In this document: in pieces, positions 38,201 through 42,676 of the stretch
How the letters are laid out: each line of letters starts with the position of its first letter
How positions within the stretch are numbered: position 1 is the stretch's first letter
DNA from: Erwinia psidii
Lineage (GTDB): Bacteria; Pseudomonadota; Gammaproteobacteria; Enterobacterales; Enterobacteriaceae
DNA length: 64,000 nucleotides
Assembly (NCBI RefSeq): GCF_003846135.1
Contig: NZ_RHHM01000010.1
Location: 104,341 to 168,340 of the forward strand
Reading direction: 5' to 3'
Position numbers and translations under genes: made by a program
The notes under the pieces: model-generated
What the model saw: the letters and a program-made list of their open reading frames with translations, nothing else
The model's database searches: none
What the model was told of the DNA's origin: nothing

Positions 38201-38392
38201 GGCCCTACTTATGGTGGTAAGAATACTCCATCTCAGGTAAAACAAGATGCAATAAATCTTTGTGGTGCAGAATGTCGTGATACAGATGCATTGAGAAAGA
38301 ATATGCTGGATCGTGGATATGATCCTAAACTTGTCGATGATGCAATAAGACAACTCAAGGAAAGAAATTCTCAAATAGGAGTAACAAAATAA
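26207..38392 (+). CDS. cdiA: CdiA-type contact-dependent inhibition exoprotein (4061 aa)
   Basis: This giant filamentous haemagglutinin-like effector has a signal peptide ending near PAVAAQ. Its TPS secretion domain (about 35-290) has the hallmark NPYGITCNGCGF. A long FHA-1 beta-helix (400-2110) follows, with five tandem 37-residue repeats. A compositionally distinct, Tyr/Pro-containing stretch (about 2118-2814) occupies the position of the receptor-binding domain. FHA-2 repeats follow to about 3450, and a pretoxin domain ends in LENN (3811-3814), the counterpart of VENN. The toxic C-terminus carries EHDHIPS (His3953, His3955) and a later VHQAGPTYGGKN, a His-rich pattern suggesting an HNH-like nuclease. 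The toxin class is inference. The stop overlaps the immunity gene start. Confidence 0.92.
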   Translation: MIMENRQPVPAARRLLSYLICYLVAVQPMLPAVAAQITPVTPGSKVDAAGNGVPMVNIATPNQAGISHNQYQQYNVGTEGVILNNATSQLTLTQLGGLVQNNTNLKAGQEARAIVNEVVGANRSQLQGYTEVAGKAARVMVANPYGITCNGCGFINTPNVTLTTGKPQLDAGGNLAALEVTKGSIIVEGQGLDGSKADAVAIVARAVEINAGIHAKDLAVTAGANRVGQDGSVTPIAGEGALPSVAVDTGALGGMYANRIHLVSSENGVGVNLGTLLARQGDIVLDAKGRLAVHDSQSSGALTATAQHIALSGDHQSAGPVTLSASNDIALNNARLAGDKGVTIQSGQALQLAASQLTAGESLALSAGDLNADGASKIGAAGDITMQATRQLNNAGQLNAGNHLVLNAAAIGNSGTLLASGRLEATGSLDNQGAVQGNGVALKGDTLRNAGTVLASDRLDVTGNSLDNQGTLQGNTVTLNADTLQNGSMVLARDGLNVTGSRLNNLGTLQGNAVTLNSDTLQNGGTVLASDSLDVTGNSLENLGTLQGNRVTLKGDALRNGGTMLAGDRFDVIGNSLENLDTLQGNGVTLNSDALRNGGTLRSNGSLMLKGNTLDQTGTLDAAGDMTLIYRDRISNAAGGNVLTDGTLSVITGELMQDGTFSAGTGMMLASDSLTSGQDAGTFSKGDLSLQVNKSADIDGTLSADGQLNSRSDTLRTGASAHLQGQNIALYAGRAVLAGMQIARQQLAVSAGQLSLTGNSNARDIAIVASDTVDNPGSLVAENQLQIKAAQLSNSGTASGNTVSLLATDSLNNGGVLTAGTQMQVSAGTLNNSGRLAAPQLSLSATAIDNRGLVQGDRQLTLLSRTLANRQSGSIATAGDLDLDLPDFSNDGLLTAAGTLQLNGFRLTNAGEINAASLTATSALLNNLAGGKLLATQAVQLGNTQLINGGLIAADRLTVKGGTVDNSGRLQGSDSLNLQVGTLGNAQSGELLTAGQLSVKAGQLDNAGLLQGNQLTLSADDWRNSGNALSVENATLAAKNLNNSGRILGQNAVQVQTDAASNDGLLMAKVLAFQGDLRNSGVIQGNDALTVAGGEVINASGGQLQTAASLDLRAETLNNQGTVQASDATINAQHWQNAGSTRTTTDLAATVTGQLLNSGILLSQHTMNLQASALNNAGTLAADSLAITVPQLVNRGLLQGNGVLTLNSPLIVNQADGQIISGGSLVLQPDQLSNEGLIQVADTLSISGGDVGNDGQITARTLSADLSGTLTNGSTGRLLAQELADIHAQAITNAGIIAGQRLRTAGERLQNHGLMQGGTAITANFRQLETLTGGQLLTGGALVLQGTDASNAGIWQGDNLSYQFASLKNTGSLNGTTGLEGRTDGVLDNAGSQLSGGNASLTAGRLLNSGKIIADGLELSGAQLINSGLWQGNSTLTAQAEDGLTQTADGKTLSGGDLLLNASALNTAGVVQGGTAQVIADSWQHSGSLLGSASLTASIAGTLNNGGALLSQGDMQISAVSLLNSGSMLAEKAAVLSGSTLNNSGTVQGDTLTVRPASVTNQGSLIGLQSLTFAAAPQVSRFRTLLATPMRELINNAGGQLLTQGTLNISGNTLTNNGVWQGQQILLEAGRLTNNGTIQSADALQLNLSDSLDAAAGSKISANGTAALHALSLSNQGQWIARNLTLTGDTLNNNGDITGVDGLTVQLNGALIQQQDKTLLSAGKLSVQSATVNNAGRVQGGELEVTTGTLDNNGRLQGDNILLLSTRGRLTNNGNGTLLGGTILTLTTPELYNNGLIQGGTSRITASGLASNGGRVLSAGELTFTTAQLLNSGWLQAGQLVLNAANTSNNGTLLADQQGTLTGTVLQNQAMTQGANLTVNYQQLNNSGTVLGTGQLNINAAQVNQQATGRLFSAGTMTLVTNGFDLLGQLVALGDATLNVANGFVARSALAAGNRLTISTNGTLENRGTLQGQAVTLSAGGELVNNGLLTTGTGDSSLSANRIAMNAAGSLQGGGNVALNSRSDVTLDGFTGTRGSLTITAPGSIVNTALLYAAQNLSLLADSIRNQRGDILAGNSLWMQRDAAGNANGEVINTSGTIETQGGDIIINTAHLLNQWESVNIGQTTTENVATGYGSVAPGSVELPLELFESGELKYYFTEIYTPAPPIISLGWSVTPVPLNLNQSKEILVARTTSSTTVTGQAGRISSGRNLTGNANQLDNLGSYILAGQDLSLSGGVLNNQSYLSGTQAVWRIFNPSTTYSSYDSLKNTNSSFVANSIDGLKATGGNHYTYNGKSASLKGTVTYVATDTYRTEQASTIRGVIQSNGNLSTRFNTVLNNSESQDVRGTITPTLSSPGLNTLLQQSISGGVTRLEPVNVSSVAPGSPDWRNNINNALQQVNGGISLDGNGLQNTLLNAYKSDAIQLSGVGGTTALGTNPFTAYQRDSNTLHYSSVDTSAYPLPQSSNGYFTASTDLKSRYLIVINPKINELGQLNTNLFSDLNALLDKQPGTAPQETRQQYTDITTFLGSSYLLDRLNLKPDYDYRVLGDAAFDTRYVSNAVLSQTGNRYINGLGSDLEQMKYLMDNAATAQQSLNLTMGVTLSTAQIASLNQSIIWWEAATINGETVLVPKLYLVASDTNINNGSIIAGKTVTIEGGSVTNNGSTVIAQERATINSQNDINNLNASLIKAAGDLKLSSLGDINNIGAAISGKQVSLESLNGSINNLTLTSQIDNSSKLSVSSLTEQGEKSSILSLDNLVLNAGKDINIHGADINAGGNAAINAAGNVAILANENNTLFNDGWRDFKSINSVASTIEAGGTLTVHSGQDLTVKASNISADKNASLSAGGDLKLLSVVNSTEDRAGNSESSVTKLNQTTLTAGNNLTLAAGQDLTSQAAALAAGGDVGLTAGRDINLDAAAIGSGNSEKGSKKTVISETVRQQGTEIASGGNTRMVAGRDINSQAADLTANQDIALQAGRDVSLNTATESDYAYREETKTKKGLLSKKTTHTIQEDSATQEKGTLLSGNNVSVSAGNNIVVKGSQVVGDNQVALSAGNNVTITAATNTDSSWRFSETKKSGLMGTGGLGISIGSSTSLSEMRDKGTTQSQSVSTVGSTGGDVSITAGKQLQVNGSDLVAAGNMVLQGDSVAITPGHDRRTRDQRTEQRSSGLTLALSGAVGEAVNSAVAAAQSAKQESDGRLAALQATKAVLSGVQAEQASQLAQVSADPNNGVGISLSLSTQQAKSQQQQRSDTVSGSTLNAGKNLSISATGKGNDADSGNLLIAGSQLKAAGDTSLQAANDILLTGAASTLQTTGSNSSSGGGVGLSFGAGSGSMGLSVFASVNGAKGHETGNGTVWSETTLDSGGTVSLSSGRDTTLSGAQVSGNSVVADVGRDLTITSLRDSERYDSTQSSFAAGGSFTFGSMSGSGYLNASQDKMHSNFDSVQEQSGIYAGSGGVDVTVGNHTQLNGAVIASQADADKNRLETGTLGFSDITNKADYQTQHQGVGISSGASAGGQFAGNMANSLLAGAGSSGSAQGTSRSAVTGGTIVIRDQANQRQDVATLSRDTAGANGSISPIFNKEKEQQRLQETQLIAEVGSQVSDIARTQGQITATKAAKEKLSGATQSDRDNALADLKKQDPTKQYSDDDISQQVYNNFYNRAFTESGFGTGGKVQQAIQAATAAVQGLAGGDIAKAIAGGSAPYLAEVIHKMTTDANGNVNTEANLMAHAVLGAVVAQINGNSALAGAAGATTGEYIAQQLYPGVKREDLSEEQKQTISALGTLAAGLAGGVAGDSTADAVAGAQAGKNALENNNLASTLAAAEASKKGTVEKYEAAQTAICAQDQAACTQMVKDVAGTGLDFVPIVGDIKSFAEAQTALDYLAAAIGLIPGAGDAAGKAIKAAETALKKGDVAEASKLINKASDEIQAVKPLDVGSYKELKAREVVGDGLEHDHIPSFAAIRQAKENELGRKLTPTEEKNLYNNATAIEVPKDVHQAGPTYGGKNTPSQVKQDAINLCGAECRDTDALRKNMLDRGYDPKLVDDAIRQLKERNSQIGVTK
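27491..28045 (+). repeat. Five tandem 111-bp units inside cdiA (FHA-1 beta-helix)
   Basis: Units begin at 27491, 27602, 27713, 27824 and 27935. Each encodes 37 residues of the form L-D/E-N-x-G-T-L-Q-G-N-x-V-T-L...V-T-G-N-S. The DNA similarity is high enough that the array could expand or contract by recombination, changing the reach of the CdiA filament. Confidence 0.85.
36626..37063 (+). repeat. Direct repeat, copy 1 (inside cdiA), of the orphan fragment at 38943-39380
   Basis: The two segments lie 2317 bases apart in the same orientation with the toxin and immunity genes between them. Homologous recombination between them could delete or swap the cassette. Confidence 0.8.
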
Positions 38393-38823
38393 TGTTGATA
38401 TGGAATGAATTTATTAAGTTATTAGGTTGCTCAAAACTTGATAGTAAATTTATTAATGTTTCAGGTGATTTTAATGAGTTACCTAAACTTGAGGAGGGTG
38501 TTTTAGGTGACAGGGAATATTACTCTTTTTTACATTCAGGTGTTTTATTTTTATTAGAAGATGAAGTTGTAGATCAGATTACTTTTTATGCAGAAAAAGT
38601 CGACGGGTTTTCTGTGTACAAAGGAGAACTACCGGTATCAATTGATAGTTCGGAGCATGAGGCTGTTCAAATATTAGGCCACCCTTTAGCTTCAGGTGGT
38701 GGAAAAATGGATGCGCTTATGGGTTATATTGATCGTTGGGTAAAATATGAAAAAGAGGGTTATGCCCTCCATTTACAATTTAATCAGAATGATAATTTGT
38801 CCAGAGTTACCCTTATGAAATAA
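38392..38823 (+). CDS. cdiI: CdiI-like immunity protein
   Basis: The ATG at 38392 shares one base with the cdiA stop (TAATG). The 143-residue soluble, acidic, beta-rich protein has no signal peptide. Its features include YYSFLHSGVLFLLEDEVV and GFSVYKGELPVSI, followed by WVKYEKEGYALHLQF. I cannot place it in a numbered immunity family. Position, overlap and small size make immunity to the adjacent CdiA toxin the obvious role. The gene is clearly AT-richer than the body of cdiA and shares that composition with the last 400 bases of cdiA, as expected for an exchangeable toxin-immunity cassette. Confidence 0.82.
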   Translation: MLIWNEFIKLLGCSKLDSKFINVSGDFNELPKLEEGVLGDREYYSFLHSGVLFLLEDEVVDQITFYAEKVDGFSVYKGELPVSIDSSEHEAVQILGHPLASGGGKMDALMGYIDRWVKYEKEGYALHLQFNQNDNLSRVTLMK

Positions 38824-38825
38824 AC

Positions 38826-38858
38826 ATAAAATCCCGCCCTAATACGGCGGGATTTTAT
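38826..38858 (+). terminator. Strong terminator after cdiI
   Basis: A 13-bp perfect stem (ATAAAATCCCGCC paired with GGCGGGATTTTAT) starts just after the cdiI stop and contains its own T-rich arm. Confidence 0.88.
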
Positions 38859-38927
38859 GCCTGTGAGTTACCCTTTCAGCCGCCAACCGAATCATCAGTT
38901 GCCCGTGCACAATTGCCACGGTAAACG

Positions 38928-39482
38928 GTGTATCTGTTGCTCAGCCAGGCGAATGCGGATAAGAACCGTCTGGCAACGGGGACGCTGGGCTTCAGCGATA
39001 TAACCAATGAAGCGGATTACCGGACGCAACATCAGGGCGTGGGGATCAGTAGCGGTGCCTCTGCGGGTCGACAGTTTGCCGGAAATATGGCAAACAGTCT
39101 GCTGGCGGGTACGGGTGGTGGTGGCAGTGCGCAGGGAACCTCCCGTTCGGCGGTGGCAGACGGAACGATCGTCATCCGCGACCAGGCGAATCAGCGGCAG
39201 GATGTTGCGACACTGAGCCGCGACGCGGCGGGTGCGAACGACAGCATCAGCCCGATCTTTAACAAAGAGAAAGAGCAGCAGCGTCTGCAAACGGCTCAGC
39301 TGATAGGGGAGGTTGGGGCGCAGGCAGGGGATAGTGCGCGAACGCAGGGAGATATTGACGGGCTGAAGGCGGCGAAGGAGAAACATCCGGGGCTGAGTGC
39401 GGACCAGCTGCGTGAAACGCCGGAATACCGGGCGGAGATGCAGAAGTTCGGCACCGGCAGCGCTGTACTGACCTGCTCCAGG
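38928..39482 (+). pseudogene. Orphan cdiA C-terminal fragment
   Basis: The translated product repeats the segment of CdiA encoded at 36626-37063, close to identical for about 145 residues (ADKNRLATGTLGFSDI... through FNKEKEQQRLQ...). It then diverges into a different pretoxin stretch (KHPGLSADQLRETPEYRAEMQKFGTGSA) and is cut by a frameshift after GTGSA. The upstream and downstream parts are missing and there is no secretion signal. Orphan CdiA-CT modules downstream of cdi loci are known reservoirs for toxin switching. Here the toxin itself is lost, so this is a scar of an earlier module. Confidence 0.85.
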
Positions 39483-39499
39483 CAGGTCTGTCTGGCGTA

Positions 39500-39800
39500 G
39501 CGTATCAGACACTGTGCCTGGCAATGAACGGCGTGGCGGGATTAACGGCAAGCGGCAACACAATGGCGGTAGTGCCGTATCTGAGAGCCGCTGGCATCGA
39601 CAAAGTAAGCTGTCATCTGTTCCGCCATGCGAGCGATGGCGATACGGATGCTGGAGAACGGTGCGAACCTAAGATGGATACAGGCGATGCCGGGTGACAG
39701 GTTCGTTGAATCCATGCAGATATACACCCAGGTGAATATCCGGGCGTTGCCGGCTGCGGCTCTCAAGCGTGACAGCCTGAAAGGGCCGGTGCTTCGCGTT
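39500..39800 (+). pseudogene. Frameshifted tyrosine recombinase/integrase C-terminus
   Basis: One frame gives ...LRAAGIDKVSCHLFRHA, the box II region with the HxxR of XerC-type recombinases. After a one-base shift near 39625 the next frame gives MAIRMLENGANLRWIQAM...ESMQIYTQV, the region up to the catalytic Tyr. The normal L-G-H before the tyrosine helix has become PGD. The N-terminal half is absent. The gene cannot make an active recombinase as it stands, but shows that a mobile element sat beside the cdi locus. Confidence 0.8.
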
Positions 39801-40457
39801 ACTGACATAATCCACGGTATAATAACGCCAGTGGAGCGATCCGTGCAGGACTCAGTGCCCTGAAGAAAGGCCGCATCAGATGAAACCTGAAAGCGTTGGT
39901 ATCAACAGCGGCGAAAACAAAAGTGCGGCAGAGGTATTCTCGTTTCTGTAAAAGAAGTACTGGCATCACGCCGAAAGTGAGAAAGCGTACCGGAACTGGG
40001 TATAAAGTGGTCAGTGATTTTGTCGCACAGGATAACGCGGTGCAGGCAGTGAGCTTGATGGAAGTGCCTTACCGGTAGCGCCTGCTGATAGCGGAATGTC
40101 GGTTACCCCTGCATCTTTGAGAACTGTCGTGGCGCTTCGCTCTCGCTGATAATCTTTTCGGCATCTTTCGGAAAGGTATACTACACTTTTATACCGATCT
40201 GCGAATTTTCATACGCGGTCATCGTCAGCGACTGGCGATAATGTGGTCGCCCTGAGTCAGGGCAGCTCAGGCAGTTAACTGCAAACCGGCAGCGAAGAGG
40301 GCCGCCGCATCATACAGCAGGCTGCGTCCTCTGGGGTGTCAACAGGTTAACCTGAGGTTTGCAGAGGTAAAGCCAGTGCCGGAAGCCCAGCCGACACAAT
40401 CCATCACCGGTATCATGTAACGGCCTTTCGTGGCCCAAACTCAGAGAGGGTTCATTT
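39801..40457. other. Gene-poor debris between recombinase relic and yjfB-like gene
   Basis: Short frames only, none with a recognisable product. A frame at 39896-40078 is basic and has no ribosome binding site. The region probably contains decayed accessory DNA. Confidence 0.4.
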
Positions 40458-40655
40458 ATGGATACACAACAGATAGCTTCACTGTCATCAGCAATGAGTC
40501 AGTGGCAGGTTCGTAACGAGGTCAATGTTACTATGCTACGTAAAACGCTGGACCAGCAGGCGAACAACGTCAGCACACTGATGCAGTCCGCATCTGTCCC
40601 GGCGGCGCTGCCTGCTAATCCGGCCATCGGGCGTAATATTAATACCACTGCTTAA
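40458..40655 (+). CDS. YjfB-family putative motility protein
   Basis: The 65-residue protein starts MDTQQIASLSSAMSQ and ends NPAIGRNINTTA. This matches the YjfB family, which usually shows D-x-x-x-L-S-x-x-M-S-Q near the start and P-x-L/I-G-x-x-I-D-x-x-A at the end and is annotated as a putative motility protein. It is predicted to be helical and soluble. AGAGAGGG gives a good ribosome binding site and a terminator follows. It survives intact amid relic DNA, which suggests it is still in use. Confidence 0.75.
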   Translation: MDTQQIASLSSAMSQWQVRNEVNVTMLRKTLDQQANNVSTLMQSASVPAALPANPAIGRNINTTA

Positions 40656-40672
40656 CGCCTGCCGTCCTGTCC

Positions 40673-40705
40673 GGGCAGCGCAAAGTGTGCTGCCCACCTT
40701 TCTTT
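40673..40705 (+). terminator. Terminator after the YjfB-family gene
   Basis: GGGCAGC (40673-40679) pairs with GCTGCCC (40689-40695), followed by a T-rich tail (ACCTTTCTTT). Confidence 0.75.
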
Positions 40706-41145
40706 GTATGTTGTTCGCTTATTTATGCCATATTTGCCCACACAGGACCGAATCAGGTTGAGTTTCCGGTGCCGCGAACACAAGGATTTAATTTATTAAG
40801 TCATTTGATGCCCGGTTATTTCTTGCTGCTTTACTATTTATGCGGCACGGTGTGCTGCTAATCAATACCGGTATTTTTCTCTGAAAATTATCCCGTCTCA
40901 AATACACGTAATAAATCCAAAAAACACCATTCCTCTCCGGTGATTTATTATTTTGAAAATTTGGAAAAAATATTTCATTTCCATCACCATATTGCGCCAT
41001 AATAGGAATATCCTGTTCGTTAATAATACATTTGCTTATTTTTGCACATAAGTGTTTTTTATTTAATATGTAAATCACTATATTAAGTATATGGCATAAC
41101 TGTTGCTAATTAAATTCCATCTTGTATGCCAGCAGGAATTCAACG
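40706..41145. other. AT-rich gap before the urea-catabolism relic
   Basis: An open frame of 96 codons exists on the minus strand (40788-41078), but it has no ribosome binding site and an odd composition, so I do not call it a gene. No other structure was seen. Confidence 0.4.
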
Positions 41146-41812
41146 ATGGCATCAATGACAGGAAAAACAGTAGCTGCATGGCAGCAGCATATCAGGCAGG
41201 ATAGCGAGGCGGTTTTTGCACTCCTTAAAGAACATCTTCATTCCCTGTCCGCAGAGGATAATACCTGGCTTATTATTGCCAGCGAATCGCAGTTACAGGC
41301 TCAGCTGGATTATCTGATCCCGCTTTATCGAAATAATCCTGAGGCGTATCCCTTATTCGACATTTCGTTTGCTGTGAAAGACAATATTGATGTTGCCGGC
41401 TGGCCTACCAGCGCTGTCTGTCCGGCTTTCACCTATTGGCTGAACAGGATGCCACCGCCGTTGGCAGGCTCAAGGCGGCAGGTGCCGTGCCGATCGGTAA
41501 AACCAGTCTCGATCAGTTCGCCACCGGGCAGGTAGGCACGCGTTCATCATTTGGCGCGGTGCCAAATACGTTCAACAGTGCTAACGCAGGCGCAAAACGC
41601 CTTGCAGGACGCGCTGCTGGCGTTGCGCACCGGCGGCGCAACCCTTAAACCTGTCGATTTTTCTGCCTTTTACCAACTGGAGGAGCAGCTCTGTCAGGAG
41701 CCAAGGGGGGCAGAACGCACCGCTGCCGTGGGTGGGATGCTGCAACCTCCGCAGGAGATGGACGCAAGCGTGCACACATTGGTCGTGCGCTGGCCTGCCG
41801 AGCGCAGCTGCT
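41146..41812 (+). pseudogene. Degenerate allophanate hydrolase (AtzF) amidase
   Basis: The start is well formed (AGGA before ATG 41146) and the first 95 residues follow the amidase fold (FDISFAVKDNIDVAGWPTSA-CPAFTY, where the Lys of KDN belongs to the amidase triad). A frameshift near 41430 moves the remainder (KAAGAVPIGKTSLDQFATGQVGTRSSFGAVPNTFNS) to another frame. A large internal deletion near 41580 then joins it to a C-terminal segment (LRTGGATLKPVDFSAFYQL...RTAAVGG), where further changes occur. The Ser residues of the triad are lost in the deletion. Allophanate hydrolase converts allophanate to ammonia and CO2 after urea carboxylase. This copy cannot work. Confidence 0.85.
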
Positions 41813-41993
41813 GATCCTGGATGAACCGACGGAGGGGATCCAGCCTTCGGTTATCAAAGAACCAGGCCTGGTGATCCGTGCGCTGGCGAACCACGGAGAG
41901 ATGGCAATTTTGCTGTCAGAGCCGTTTTATGATTTTGCTGCCGCACTGGCGGATAGGTATCTGCCGATGTTCACAGGGACGATCGTTCAGTGA
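41774..41993 (+). pseudogene. C-terminal remnant of urea ABC transporter ATPase UrtE
   Basis: The frame reads HIGRALACRAQLLILDEPTEGIQPS, containing the Walker B motif (LLILDEP) with the EGIQPS sequence typical of UrtE. It continues to MAILLSEPFYDFAAALADRY, where intact proteins have VEQYYDFA. The Walker A and signature regions are absent. It begins inside the end of the allophanate hydrolase relic, so a deletion has fused two genes of one urea uptake and breakdown cluster. It has no start of its own and is surely inactive. Confidence 0.82.
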
Positions 41994-42676
41994 GGACGGG
42001 GTGAAGAGATGGCGGCTCAGGGAGTTCGGGACTGGTGGCGATTTAATACTTCAGTTTGTATGACGGCCAGTGATGCTGGCTGTTTCCGCTGCTGCAACGT
42101 CAGGGATGTTGCAGGGATTATCAGCGCGATGGATCCGCCGGGGCTGATGAAAGACTGCCGTGTTTATCGCTACAGGCGCCGGCTTCAGACTGCCTGCCAC
42201 CAGTGCCGGATCAAAACGGGTCAGTGGAACGGCGCATTAAAAAAACACGATAACTGTGGGTGGCAGTGGCTGCCCGGTGTTATGCCGGGTAATTTTACCG
42301 TCGCTGTATGAAAACCGCGCACCGCAGCAAAATAACCCCCCCCCTTCACAGAAGGTGGCATTGATTGCGCCCCGCAGGGGCGTACCAAACACTGGTGCCG
42401 GATCAAAATCCTTAAAAAGATGTCTTTGCCTGTCCTGTAATATTTAAATCCAAAAACAATAAGGCAGAGCCAAGCCCTGTTGATGACCACGCCCACAGGA
42501 CATGGTTTTCAGTTGGAAATAAAAAGCCATCTTCACAGAAGATGGCTTTGATCAACCCGCAGGGATAACAGCGTTCCGGCAGCAGCAGTCCCGGAGACAA
42601 TCAGGCCGGGTCAAAACCTGCTGATGACCACACCCACAGGAGGGGGGATTCAGTCAGTAATAACCCGCTGAGGATA
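41994..42676. other. Gene-poor region with short repeats and a hairpin
   Basis: No supported gene. A cluster of related short units occurs here: CTTCACAGAAG hairpin arms at about 42335-42350 and again at 42531-42541, each followed by a GCAGGG-type stretch, and a TGATGACCAC-C-CCCACAGGA motif at 42481-42499 and 42621-42640. They look like degenerate copies of one sequence. Confidence 0.5.
42523..42549. terminator. Hairpin AAAGCCATCTT / AAGATGGCTTT
   Basis: An 11-bp perfect stem with a five-base CACAG loop and A- and T-rich flanks on both sides. It lies about 130 bases downstream of the minus-strand two-gene operon and may be its terminator. Confidence 0.65.

Noticed and set aside
40368..40397. 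Possible sigma-28 promoter before the YjfB-family gene (TAAA ... GCCGACAC)
   Set aside because: The spacing is 18 bases instead of 15 and two bases of the -10 element differ.
40788..41078. 96-codon minus-strand frame in an AT-rich gap
   Set aside because: No ribosome binding site, no recognisable domain and an odd composition.
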